Assembly (NCBI RefSeq): GCF_012933545.1
Contig: NZ_JAADJU010000009.1
Location: 1-64,000 of the forward strand
Source: Rouxiella aceris
GTDB taxonomy: Bacteria > Pseudomonadota > Gammaproteobacteria > Enterobacterales > Enterobacteriaceae
Reading direction: 5' to 3'
DNA length: 64,000 nucleotides
A model generated the notes under the pieces. The model saw only the letters and a program-made list of their open reading frames with translations, searched no databases and had not been told where the DNA came from. Shown here piece by piece: positions 47,642-55,148 of this stretch. Numbering within the stretch: the first letter of the stretch is position 1; every line of letters begins with the position of its first letter. A program made the position numbers and the translations under genes.

Positions 47642-47770
47642 TATGGGACGATATTTGTTAGTCTAGATGACAACAAACACAGCCGTAAATCGTCGGTGCG
47701 TTACTATGCCAACCCCCGCTGCCGGGGGTTGTAGCCGGTCCGAGAAAAGAAATCCAAGGAGAAATACACC

Positions 47771-48964
47771 GTGTTCCAACATGTTGATGCTTATGCTGGT
47801 GACCCTATTCTGTCGCTGATGGAAAGCTTCAAGAACGACCCAAGAGAGAAAAAGGTAAACCTGAGTATCGGCCTGTACTATGACGATAAAGGGATTATCC
47901 CCCAGCTGAATGCTGTCGAGGCGGCTGAAAATCAGCTGAATGCCCAGGCGCAATCGGCGTCGGTCTATCTGCCAATGGAAGGGCTGGCGGCTTATCGCGG
48001 CAGTGTGGCACAACTGTTGTTTGGCGCTGAACATCCGGCCTTGCAACAGCAGCGTATTGCCACCATCCAGACCGTGGGTGGTTCGGGTGCGTTGAAAGTG
48101 GGCGCCGATTTCCTCAAGTTTTATTTCCCTAATTCCGAAGTCTGGGTCAGCGATCCGACCTGGGATAACCACGTCGCCATCTTTGCTGGTGCAGGTTTCA
48201 AGGTGCATACCTACCCGTACTTTGATGCCGAAAAACTGGGCGTCAACTTTGCCGGGATGATCGACAAGCTGCAAAGCCTGCCGGCGCAAAGCATTGTCTT
48301 GCTGCATCCATGTTGCCATAACCCGACGGGCTCCGATTTGACTGCCGCCCAGTGGGATCAGGTGATTGAACTGGTAAAACAGCGTGAGCTGATCCCGTTC
48401 CTGGATATTGCCTATCAGGGCTTTGGTCAGGGCATGGACGATGATGCCTATGCACTGCGTGCCATGGCAGCGGCAGGCGTCAATATGCTGGTCAGCAACT
48501 CCTTCTCGAAGATTTTCTCGCTGTACGGTGAGCGCGTTGGGGGCCTGTCAGTGGTTTGTGAAAACCGCGAGGCGGCTGATCGGGTTCTGGGACAGTTAAA
48601 GGCCACGGTACGTCGCAACTACTCAAGCCCGCCAAGCTTTGGCGCTAAAGTGGTGGCGACCGTGCTTAACGATAGCCAGCTCAAGGCGCAATGGCTGGCG
48701 GAAGTGGAAGCGATGCGCACGCGTATTATTGAAATGCGTCAGACACTGGTCAACAGCCTGAAAAACGCCTTGCCGGGCCGCAACTTTGACTATCTGTTGC
48801 AGCAGCGCGGCATGTTCAGCTATACCGGCTTTAGTGTGGCTCAGGTCGATCGGCTGCGCGAAGAGTTTGGCGTCTACCTGATTGCCAGCGGACGTATGTG
48901 TATGGCCGGACTGAATCACCATAACGTGGAGCAGGTTGCGGCGGCGTTTGCCGCCGTACAATAA
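47771..48964 (+). CDS. tyrB: Aromatic amino acid aminotransferase
   Basis: TyrB transaminates phenylpyruvate, 4-hydroxyphenylpyruvate and 2-oxoisocaproate with glutamate, the last step of phenylalanine and tyrosine synthesis. The 397-aa protein has the E. coli length. It has the PLP lysine in [16 protein letters not shown] and the conserved HPCCHNPTG and C-terminal arginine in ASGRMCMAG. The start is GTG at 47771 with AAGGAG upstream. It is separated from alr by the accessory block, yet lies upstream of yjbQ-yjbR-uvrA as in E. coli. Confidence 0.96.
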   Translation: MFQHVDAYAGDPILSLMESFKNDPREKKVNLSIGLYYDDKGIIPQLNAVEAAENQLNAQAQSASVYLPMEGLAAYRGSVAQLLFGAEHPALQQQRIATIQTVGGSGALKVGADFLKFYFPNSEVWVSDPTWDNHVAIFAGAGFKVHTYPYFDAEKLGVNFAGMIDKLQSLPAQSIVLLHPCCHNPTGSDLTAAQWDQVIELVKQRELIPFLDIAYQGFGQGMDDDAYALRAMAAAGVNMLVSNSFSKIFSLYGERVGGLSVVCENREAADRVLGQLKATVRRNYSSPPSFGAKVVATVLNDSQLKAQWLAEVEAMRTRIIEMRQTLVNSLKNALPGRNFDYLLQQRGMFSYTGFSVAQVDRLREEFGVYLIASGRMCMAGLNHHNVEQVAAAFAAVQ

Positions 48965-49013
48965 CGGCGAAGCTGCGCAGCAGGCGTACTCTGCGCAGCA
49001 AACTGACTGCTTG

Positions 49014-49043
49014 CGGCGTGATAAACACTATCACGCCGTTTTT
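49014..49043. terminator. Terminator between tyrB and acuI
   Basis: Perfect 10-bp stem cggcgtgata (49014-49023) / tatcacgccg (49029-49038), followed by TTTTTATT. A second stem, ctgcgcag/ctgcgcag (48973-48998), lies between it and tyrB. Confidence 0.9.
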
Positions 49044-49049
49044 ATTGGC

Positions 49050-50030
49050 TTAAACTTTTACCACTACGCGTCCGCGAATTTCACCTTTCATCAGTCGCTG
49101 TGCGGCGTCAATCACCCCATCGAGGGAGATCTCTTCACTGATACTGTCAAGCAAGGGGGTATCGACCAATTCGGCCAGACGTGACCAGGCCTGCTGACGC
49201 TCGGCGGCAGAGCGCGTAACGCTATTGATCCCCGCCAGCGTGACGTTGCGTAGAATAAAGGGCGCGACGCTGCCCGGGAAATCCAGCCCCTGAGCCATGC
49301 CGCAGGCGGCGACGACACCACTTTCTTTCATGCTGGCACAGACATTGGCCAACGTATGGCTGCCCACTGAATCGATAGCTGCTGCCCAATGCTCTTTTTG
49401 CAGCGGCTTACCCGGCGCACTCAGGGTCTGGCGATCGATAATCTCGCTGGCACCCAGTTTTTCCGTCAGATAGGTGGCTTCTTGTGGTCGTCCGGTGGCG
49501 GCGGTGACCTGATAACCGAGGCGTGACAGCAGGGCAATGGCAAAGCTGCCGACGCCACCGTTGGCACCGGTCACCAGTACCGGGCCTTTGTCCGGCGTCA
49601 CACCGTTTTTTTCCAGTGCGATAATGGCCAGCATGGCGGTATAACCGGCAGTGCCGATCGCCATACTGTCTTTCAGACTCAGCGTGGCAGGCACTGCGGT
49701 AAGATATTTGGCATCAATCCTGACTTTTTGCGCCAGGCCGCCCCAGGCTTTTTCGCCAAATCCCCAACCGTTAAGCAGTACGCGATCGCCGACGCTAAAT
49801 TGTGCATTGCTGCTTTGCGCCACGATACCGGCAAAATCGATGCCGGGAACCATAGGAAAACTGCGCACAATGGGACCGCTGCCGGTGATCGCCAGGCCGT
49901 CTTTATAGTTAAGGGTTGAATAGTGCACATCAATCAACACTTCACCGGCGGGCAGTTGGCTCTCGTCCAATTCTTTGAGCGTGGTTTGGTACTGATCTTC
50001 TGCTTTCTCGATGTAGATTGCTTTAAACAT
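49050..50030 (-). CDS. acuI: Acrylyl-CoA reductase-type MDR oxidoreductase
   Basis: A 326-aa zinc-free medium-chain reductase of the YhdH/AcuI family, which reduces acryloyl-CoA to propionyl-CoA with NADPH. The nucleotide motif VLVTGANGGVGSFAIALL and the start YSTLNYKDGLAITG are typical. The TetR-type gene lies 47 nt upstream on the same strand, as in acuR-acuI operons that detoxify acrylate. In E. coli the homologue (yhdH) stands elsewhere and alone. Confidence 0.88.
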   Translation of the reverse strand: MFKAIYIEKAEDQYQTTLKELDESQLPAGEVLIDVHYSTLNYKDGLAITGSGPIVRSFPMVPGIDFAGIVAQSSNAQFSVGDRVLLNGWGFGEKAWGGLAQKVRIDAKYLTAVPATLSLKDSMAIGTAGYTAMLAIIALEKNGVTPDKGPVLVTGANGGVGSFAIALLSRLGYQVTAATGRPQEATYLTEKLGASEIIDRQTLSAPGKPLQKEHWAAAIDSVGSHTLANVCASMKESGVVAACGMAQGLDFPGSVAPFILRNVTLAGINSVTRSAAERQQAWSRLAELVDTPLLDSISEEISLDGVIDAAQRLMKGEIRGRVVVKV

Positions 50031-50077
50031 CTTTCACTCCAGAGTGAGACCTAAGATTGGTTAACAGGTAATAGAAT

Positions 50078-50710
50078 TTATTGCGGCAGACCGGCAAGAA
50101 AATGGCGAATAAAATTGGCCAGCGGATCGGCGTTGGCATTGAGTTTGGCGCGCATCACCGCGCCTTCCCATCCGGCCCAGAAATAACCGGCCAGCGCATC
50201 GCAGTCGGCCTGTGGCGAAAGTGTGCCCTGACGCTGGGCAAGTTGCAGGCATTGGCTCATGCGTTGTTCCCAGCTGTGCAGAATGGTTTTTAGCTGTTGA
50301 CGATAATCGCCAGGTAAACAGGCCACTTCCTGGCCGAGATTGCCCACCAGGCAACCGCGGGTAAAGGCATATTTCGCCATGCCGCGGGTGGCATCCTCGA
50401 CAAAAGCGCTAATGCGCTGCAGGGCTGGGAGGTTTTCATCCAGCAGGCATTTGTCCAGCTTATGGGCAAAGAAGCTGGCATAGTTTTCCAGGATCGCCTG
50501 CCCGAAGGCCTCTTTGCTGGCAAAGTAGTAGTAAAAGGAGCCTTTCGGCACCCCGGCCTGTTTGAGGATCGCGTCCAGCCCGCTGGCGGCAAAGCCTTGT
50601 TCGGTCAGGATCGCCGTGCCGCTGCGGATCAGCGCCTGACGGGTATCTGCGTTTTCGCGCCCGATTTTGGGCGGGCGACCCCGGCGGGGTTTTGTTTGTT
50701 CACTAGTCAT
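50078..50710 (-). CDS. acuR: TetR-family regulator (AcuR/NemR-like)
   Basis: A 210-aa repressor. The N-terminal basic stretch RRGRPPK leads into a TetR HTH (LDAILKQAGVPKGSFYYYFASKEAF), and the C-terminal ligand domain contains GCLVGNLGQEVA, shared with AcuR and NemR. Cysteines there can sense electrophiles such as acrylate in that group. The frame opens 16 codons earlier, but MTSEQTKPRR is the likely start. A palindromic operator lies 10 nt upstream. It precedes acuI in one operon and is divergent from yjbQ. Confidence 0.82.
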   Translation of the reverse strand: MTSEQTKPRRGRPPKIGRENADTRQALIRSGTAILTEQGFAASGLDAILKQAGVPKGSFYYYFASKEAFGQAILENYASFFAHKLDKCLLDENLPALQRISAFVEDATRGMAKYAFTRGCLVGNLGQEVACLPGDYRQQLKTILHSWEQRMSQCLQLAQRQGTLSPQADCDALAGYFWAGWEGAVMRAKLNANADPLANFIRHFLAGLPQ

Positions 50711-50720
50711 AGCTGGAATA

Positions 50721-50735
50721 TAGACCGATCGTCTT
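50721..50735 (-). promoter_or_regulatory. TetR/NemR-type operator
   Basis: tagaccgatcgtctt contains the palindrome agac-cgatc-gtct and resembles NemR/AcuR boxes (TAGACC...GGTCTA). It lies directly before the regulator gene, so it suits autorepression of the acuR-acuI operon. Confidence 0.6.
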
Positions 50736-50801
50736 GTTAAATCAAAAGGTGGCGGCAAGGGGTTATACTTTTAATGATTTTAATCAAAAAGGGAGTCTGT
50801 C

Positions 50802-51221
50802 ATGTGGTTACAAAAAGAGCTCAGGCTAAAACAACGTCCGCGCGGGTTTCATCTGGTTACCGATGAGATTTTGCAGCAGTTGCCCGAAATACGGCAGCTT
50901 GCCGTGGGCATCTGCCACGTTTTTATTCAGCATACTTCGGCCAGCCTGACCATCAATGAAAATGCCGACCCCACTGTCCGTCAGGATTTCGAAGGCTATT
51001 TCAATCGCGCGGTAAAAGAGGATGAGCCGTGGTATCAACACGATTACGAAGGCAGTGATGATATGCCCGCCCACCTCAAGAGCAGTATTCTCGGTTGCAG
51101 CCTGACTGTGCCGGTCAGTAACGGCCGCCTGAATCTCGGTACCTGGCAGGGCATCTATCTGTGTGAACACCGTAATCAAGGGGGCGCCAGGCGATTAGTG
51201 GTCACCCTCAATGGAGAATAA
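50802..51221 (+). CDS. yjbQ: YjbQ (UPF0047) family protein
   Basis: A 139-aa protein with family marks [22 protein letters not shown] and [15 protein letters not shown]. Members have weak thiamine-phosphate synthase activity, but their main role is unknown. Length and place (tyrB...yjbQ-yjbR-uvrA) are as in E. coli. GGGAG precedes the ATG. Confidence 0.93.
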   Translation: MWLQKELRLKQRPRGFHLVTDEILQQLPEIRQLAVGICHVFIQHTSASLTINENADPTVRQDFEGYFNRAVKEDEPWYQHDYEGSDDMPAHLKSSILGCSLTVPVSNGRLNLGTWQGIYLCEHRNQGGARRLVVTLNGE

Positions 51222-51306
51222 CGTTTTGTTAGCTGGATTGCAGTTGCGCATTTTTTAGCCAGCTATACTTCATTTTCCTACATCACTGCGGAAAAGAGGT
51301 TGAATA

Positions 51307-51660
51307 ATGAATCGCACACAGTTAATTGATTACTGCCTGTCCAAGCCGGGGACTGAGCAAAGTACCGAAAACCGCTGGCAGGCCAATCAGATAAAAGTCG
51401 CTGGCGTGCTGTTTGCCATGCTGCGCGATATTGAAGGTCATCCGGTGATTGCACTAAAAGCCGGGCAGCAAGCGGCTGAGCAACTGCGTCAGCAGCATCC
51501 TGAAATTGTGCCCTGTGATTGCCTGAACAAGGCTCACTGGAACAGCGTCCAGTTGGAGGGGAATTTGCCAGACTCCCATGTCTATTCGCTGATCGATAGC
51601 TCCTATCAGCAGGTGGTGGCCGGTCTGTCGGAGGAACAGCGCCAGGCTATTGCTGGTTAG
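51307..51660 (+). CDS. yjbR: MmcQ/YjbR-family protein
   Basis: A 117-aa protein of the YjbR family, with the CyaY-like fold proposed to bind DNA. The start MNRTQLIDYCLSKPGTEQ and HWNSVQLEGNLPDSHVYSLIDSSYQQV match E. coli YjbR. Its last 14 bases overlap the end of the convergent PNPOx-like gene. Confidence 0.92.
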   Translation: MNRTQLIDYCLSKPGTEQSTENRWQANQIKVAGVLFAMLRDIEGHPVIALKAGQQAAEQLRQQHPEIVPCDCLNKAHWNSVQLEGNLPDSHVYSLIDSSYQQVVAGLSEEQRQAIAG

Positions 51661-52561
51661 CCGTATCCCAGGTGCCGGTAGCGCGCGTCGCAGGGGAAAA
51701 CTCTGCCGCGTCTGCCCGCCAGGGAAGCCAGGCCGCAAAGCGCCAGGCCCGCTCAATATGCAGACACCAGAATCGCTCGGCACCGTCAAAGTTCGGCAGG
51801 TTTTCTTTTTGCCAGCGTATCTCGGTACGTCCCTGCAAATGCAGCACGTCGCCGTTGTTAAAGTCGAGAAATAGCAGCGCCGCACGCGGCTCCGCCAACA
51901 TATTTCCCAGCGTATTCATATAACGATTGCCACGGAAATCAGGGATCCACAGCGTATCCCCTTGGCGTTTGATAAAGCCGGGGTTACCGCCGCGATGCGA
52001 GATATCCGCGCCGCCGTGGGCATGGGTTGCTACAAAGAAGGTATCGGCACTCTGCAGCATTGTTGATGCGGCGTTATCTAAGGTCGGCAAATGACTGATC
52101 GCGGCCGGCTGACGGCTTAGCGGAATGAGCTGCCGTTGCTGAATATATTGCGGGCAGTTGCCAAAGCTTTGTTCAATCTCGATTTCCAGGCGATTTTTAT
52201 CCATCCTGGTCAGATGACCATTAGCCCGGTTACGTCGGCGATTGCTGAAATCCAGCCCCAGCGCCGCCAGCGGTTTTCCCACTGCCAGCGTGGCGAGCGC
52301 CGGGCAATCTGCACGGCGCGGGGCGTTAATGCGCAGATGGCGAGGGTCATAACTGCTGATAAATCCGGGCGTACCACTGAGCACGCTGGCCACCGGCCAT
52401 CCTTGCGGGTCAAGCGTGGCAATAAACAGCATCGGCAAACCGGCAAAAAAGTCGCGATGTTGCTGCGGCATGGCGCTGCGGATCCCGCTACTGCTCACTG
52501 AGTCAAACCCAGCCAGCCATTGCGCGCGTTGTTCATCGACGTGGAACACGGACTGGGTCAT
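51647..52561 (-). CDS. Pyridoxamine 5'-phosphate oxidase-like flavin-binding protein
   Basis: A 304-aa protein with two parts. The region FFAGLPMLFIATLDPQGWP to GTPGFISSY fits one split beta-barrel half, and FFVATHAHGGADISHRGGNPGF followed by FRGNRYMNTLGN fits a PNPOx-type FMN-binding barrel. The substrate is unknown. It is encoded 3 nt after the GST gene in one operon, divergent from a LysR gene, which suggests a detoxification unit. Confidence 0.82.
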   Translation of the reverse strand: MTQSVFHVDEQRAQWLAGFDSVSSSGIRSAMPQQHRDFFAGLPMLFIATLDPQGWPVASVLSGTPGFISSYDPRHLRINAPRRADCPALATLAVGKPLAALGLDFSNRRRNRANGHLTRMDKNRLEIEIEQSFGNCPQYIQQRQLIPLSRQPAAISHLPTLDNAASTMLQSADTFFVATHAHGGADISHRGGNPGFIKRQGDTLWIPDFRGNRYMNTLGNMLAEPRAALLFLDFNNGDVLHLQGRTEIRWQKENLPNFDGAERFWCLHIERAWRFAAWLPWRADAAEFSPATRATGTWDTANQQ

Positions 52562-52564
52562 CGG

Positions 52565-53188
52565 TCACTCCTGCGCCGAGTCGGGCAACGGCAGCGGCGG
52601 CATGGAGAAAAAGCCGGGCAGCTTTTCAATGCGTGCCAGCCACTGTCTGATAGCCGGGTAGGGCTGCAAGTCAATTCCCCCTTCCGGTGCGGCGGCGATA
52701 TAGCTATAGCAGGCCAGATCGGCCAGCGTTGGCTGCGCGGTGGCTAAAAACTGGCGGCTGCCGAGATGCTGTTCCAGATGGGGCAACAAGCGGTGAGTGA
52801 CTGCCAGCGCCGAGGAATAATTTTCTGCAACGCCAAATTGTTTAATCAGACGCGCCGAGCCCGGACCATAGCGCACTTCACCGGCGGCTTTGCCCAGCCA
52901 CTGTTGCGTCTGCGCCGCCTCGACAGCATCTTGCGGCAGCCAGTGGCTTGCTGGTGCATAGCGTTTGATTAGATAGACCATAATCGCGTTGCTGTCGGCG
53001 ATCACCTGCTCGCCGTCGACCAGCACCGGCACTTGTCCCCAGGGATTTAACTGCTGGAACTCATTGTTTTTACGCATTTGATTGTCGACCGACACGTAGT
53101 CATAGGGTAAATCCAGCATGCGTAATAACAGTTCGACACGATGGCTGTGACCCGAAACCGGCAGGGCGTACAGGGTGATAGTTGACAT
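52565..53188 (-). CDS. Glutathione S-transferase family protein
   Basis: A 207-aa protein. The N-terminal thioredoxin-like domain holds LYALPVSGHSHRVELLL and NPWGQVPVLVDGEQVIADSNAI, the glutathione site. The C-terminal helical domain contains PTLADLACYSYIA. It should conjugate or reduce electrophiles with glutathione. It forms an operon with the PNPOx-like gene under the divergent LysR regulator. Confidence 0.9.
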   Translation of the reverse strand: MSTITLYALPVSGHSHRVELLLRMLDLPYDYVSVDNQMRKNNEFQQLNPWGQVPVLVDGEQVIADSNAIMVYLIKRYAPASHWLPQDAVEAAQTQQWLGKAAGEVRYGPGSARLIKQFGVAENYSSALAVTHRLLPHLEQHLGSRQFLATAQPTLADLACYSYIAAAPEGGIDLQPYPAIRQWLARIEKLPGFFSMPPLPLPDSAQE

Positions 53189-53251
53189 AGCGATCTCCTC
53201 AGTGGTGTTCGCTTAGATTACTCTTGCAATTGATGAATGGGATCCGGGATT

Positions 53252-53272
53252 ATTGAAATTGATAATTTCAAT
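53252..53272. promoter_or_regulatory. Palindromic operator in the GST/LysR divergent region
   Basis: attgaaatt-gat-aatttcaat is a perfect 9-bp inverted repeat in the 98-nt space between the divergent genes, 14 nt before the LysR gene start. It contains T-N11-A spacings typical of LysR sites. Confidence 0.7.
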
Positions 53273-53286
53273 TTCCGGAAGAATAA

Positions 53287-54180
53287 ATGGACCGTTTGGA
53301 CGAGTTGGCGATTTTTATCGAGGTGTTAAATCACGGCAGCTTGTCCGCGGCGGCGCGCAAACTGCGGCGCTCTGCCCCGGCGGTGACGCGGGCGATTGCC
53401 TCGCTGGAGCAGCGTTTTGGCGCGCGGCTGGTGGAGCGCACCACTCGTCGTCTGGCACCCACCGAAGCGGGTTTACGGCTGGCAGAACGTGCGCTGATTG
53501 TGCTCAATGCTTATAACGAGGCGCTGCAGGATACCGCCAGCACCCAGCTGAAAGGCCGACTGTGTATTACCGCGCCGGTGGTGTTTGGCCGCCGGTTTGT
53601 CGCTGCTGTGGTGATGGAGTTTCAGGCGTTACATCCCGAATTACAAATCGAGCTGCTGCTGAACGACCGCAATCTCGATTTTATCGAGCAGGGTATTGAC
53701 GCCGCAGTGCGCATCGGCAATTTGCAGGACTCCTCGCAGGTGGCGCGGCGTTTGGGCGAGGTGAGCATTGTGCTGGTGGCCAGTCCGCAATATCTGGCCC
53801 GGCAGGGGGTACCGCGTCATCCTGCCGAGCTGAGTCAGCATCAGGTTATTCTCGGCAATATCGGCACTGCCAGCGAGTGGCGCTTTGGTCTCCATGAGGA
53901 GGGGCCCCGCGTCAGGCTATCGCCGCATTTGTTGTTTAACGATGTTGAAACGCGTCGGCTGGCGGTTAAAGCAGGAAAAGGAGTAGCCAGATTTTTGTCC
54001 TATCAGGTGGCCGATGATCTGGCCGAGGGTTCTTTGGTGAGGTTGTTGCCGGAGTTCGAACCCTTGCCGCTGTCGGTGCAGCTTGTGGTGCAAAATATGC
54101 AGCGCATACCACCCAAGGTCAGGGCATTTTGGGACTTTGCCTGGCAAAGATTAAGCCAGTTGCCGCAGCTACAAAAATAA
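53287..54180 (+). CDS. LysR-family transcriptional regulator
   Basis: A 297-aa protein. It has an N-terminal winged HTH (GSLSAAARKLRRSAPAVTRAIASLE, residues about 17-41) and a C-terminal periplasmic-binding-protein-like effector domain of the type seen in toluene/GST-linked LysR proteins (GRLCITAPVVFGRRFV). It is divergent from gst and the PNPOx-like gene and likely controls both. Confidence 0.9.
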   Translation: MDRLDELAIFIEVLNHGSLSAAARKLRRSAPAVTRAIASLEQRFGARLVERTTRRLAPTEAGLRLAERALIVLNAYNEALQDTASTQLKGRLCITAPVVFGRRFVAAVVMEFQALHPELQIELLLNDRNLDFIEQGIDAAVRIGNLQDSSQVARRLGEVSIVLVASPQYLARQGVPRHPAELSQHQVILGNIGTASEWRFGLHEEGPRVRLSPHLLFNDVETRRLAVKAGKGVARFLSYQVADDLAEGSLVRLLPEFEPLPLSVQLVVQNMQRIPPKVRAFWDFAWQRLSQLPQLQK

Positions 54181-54203
54181 AAAGCGCGAGGTTTTCACCT
54201 CGC
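54178..54203 (-). terminator. Terminator of higBA (shared hairpin, copy 1)
   Basis: The 20-mer gcgcgaggttttcacctcgc (54184-54203) forms a 7-bp hairpin. On the minus strand it is followed by TTTTTATTTTT, so it ends the toxin-antitoxin transcript. The same 20-mer recurs at 54951-54970 and 55106-55125. Confidence 0.8.
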
Positions 54204-54220
54204 CAATGTCTTTTATTTGC

Positions 54221-54520
54221 TTAGAGCGAAATAGCAACATGCTGACCATCCGGCAATTCGACATCAAGGCGCAATGTTGCCCCCATTGAGTCGAAATAAC
54301 GCTTAAGGGTAGAAAGCTTAAGCTCGCTGCCGCGTTGTTCAATTGCAGCGACGGAAGGCTGGGCAATATTGAGTTTGCGGGCAACCTGAGTCTGAGAAAG
54401 TGCCAGCACTTCACGAATTTGTGCCAGGCCAATTTCCAGCTTTATTTCAGAGACTTTGTCTGCAATTCTCTGGCGGCTTTCGGGACTGCGTTGCGCGAGC
54501 ATCTCTTTAAGAGTGGCCAT
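54221..54520 (-). CDS. higA: HigA-type antitoxin (XRE family)
   Basis: A 99-aa protein with a Cro/CI-type helix-turn-helix (LALSQTQVARKLNIAQPSVAAIEQRG, residues about 39-64) and a C-terminal beta-rich tail (LRLDVELPDGQ). It follows the toxin gene, overlapping its stop by one base (TAATG), which is the order of HigBA modules. It should neutralise the toxin and repress the operon through the upstream palindromes. Confidence 0.85.
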   Translation of the reverse strand: MATLKEMLAQRSPESRQRIADKVSEIKLEIGLAQIREVLALSQTQVARKLNIAQPSVAAIEQRGSELKLSTLKRYFDSMGATLRLDVELPDGQHVAISL

Positions 54521-54876
54521 TATTTATTCTCCAGATTGTGCAGATATTGTCTGAATTCAGCGTCAGCATTGCGGATCATCTGTTGGTAAAATTGCTTCTG
54601 GTTAACGCCTGTTTTCACGCCCGCACAGAGTACAACCGCTTTACGTGTCGGATCAAAGGCGAAAAATGCCCGCACAGGGTTGCCTTGATGCTGAATTCTC
54701 AGTTCTTTCATATTCGAATAATCAGACATTTTGACGGTATCAACATAAGGACGGCCAAGACTCGGGCCGTACTCACTCAGAATCAGCATCATAGCCAGAA
54801 TGTCTTCTTGCATCGCTGATGTCTGTTGATGAAACCACTTATCAAAGTGTCTGACGGTGACGACTTCCCATGTCAT
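54520..54876 (-). CDS. higB: HigB-type toxin (RelE/ParE superfamily, phage Gp49-like)
   Basis: A 118-aa protein with the Gp49/HigB layout: VVTVRHFDKWFHQQ at the start, LGRPYVDTVKMSDYSNMKELRIQHQGNPVRAFFAFDP in the core (ribosome-dependent mRNase fold) and AVVLCAGVKTG. An ATG 4 codons upstream (54888) is possible. MTWEVVTVRH with GGGGTG before it fits better. Toxin-first order and overlap with the antitoxin identify a type II module. It interrupts the space between the LysR gene and uvrA. Confidence 0.85.
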   Translation of the reverse strand: MTWEVVTVRHFDKWFHQQTSAMQEDILAMMLILSEYGPSLGRPYVDTVKMSDYSNMKELRIQHQGNPVRAFFAFDPTRKAVVLCAGVKTGVNQKQFYQQMIRNADAEFRQYLHNLENK

Positions 54877-54889
54877 GCTACACCCCATT

Positions 54890-54932
54890 TATAGACTACA
54901 GCCTATGAAGGGAATATAGACTACAGTCTATA
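54890..54932 (-). promoter_or_regulatory. higBA operators
   Basis: Two related sites: tatagactacagcctatga (54890-54908) and tatagactacagtctata (54915-54932). The second is a 7-bp inverted repeat with a 4-nt spacer. They lie directly before the toxin gene and suit binding by the HigA dimer. Confidence 0.7.
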
Positions 54933-54949
54933 GATGTCAAGCCAAAAAA

Positions 54950-54973
54950 AGCGCGAGGTTTTCACCTCGCGCT
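54950..54973 (-). terminator. Shared hairpin, copy 2 (T-tailed on the minus strand)
   Basis: agcgcgaggttttcacctcgcgct region with a perfect 10-bp stem; on the minus strand TTTTTTT follows. It can end uvrA transcription before higB. It contains the same 20-mer as 54184-54203. Confidence 0.75.
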
Positions 54974-54979
54974 GAGTTT

Positions 54980-55099
54980 GATGACAACGTTGTCTGTGTG
55001 ATCGAGATACCCGGGCATAGCACACCTAGGGGCGCTCCGGCGGGCAAGCCCGCTACGACCCCAACGGTGTACTCTCCCTAAAAATGGGTTTTGTCAGCA
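54980..55099. mobile_element. TIR-bounded 119-bp element, copy 2 (inverse orientation)
   Basis: Bases 54999-55080 are the exact reverse complement of 21131-21212 (82 of 82). The ends, tgatgacaac and gttttgtcagca, keep a degraded form of the terminal inverted repeats of copy 1. It is flanked by direct copies of the hairpin gcgcgaggttttcacctcgc (54951-54970 and 55106-55125). It lies between uvrA and higB. Confidence 0.75.
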
Positions 55100-55105
55100 G
55101 TCTGG

Positions 55106-55128
55106 GCGCGAGGTTTTCACCTCGCGCT
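55106..55128. repeat. Shared hairpin, copy 3
   Basis: Third copy of the 20-mer gcgcgaggttttcacctcgc, followed by gct. It lies 21 nt after the uvrA stop. There is no T run on the minus strand here because the 119-bp element follows. Confidence 0.75.
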
Positions 55129-55148
55129 CCTGTATTACCGCGCCATGA

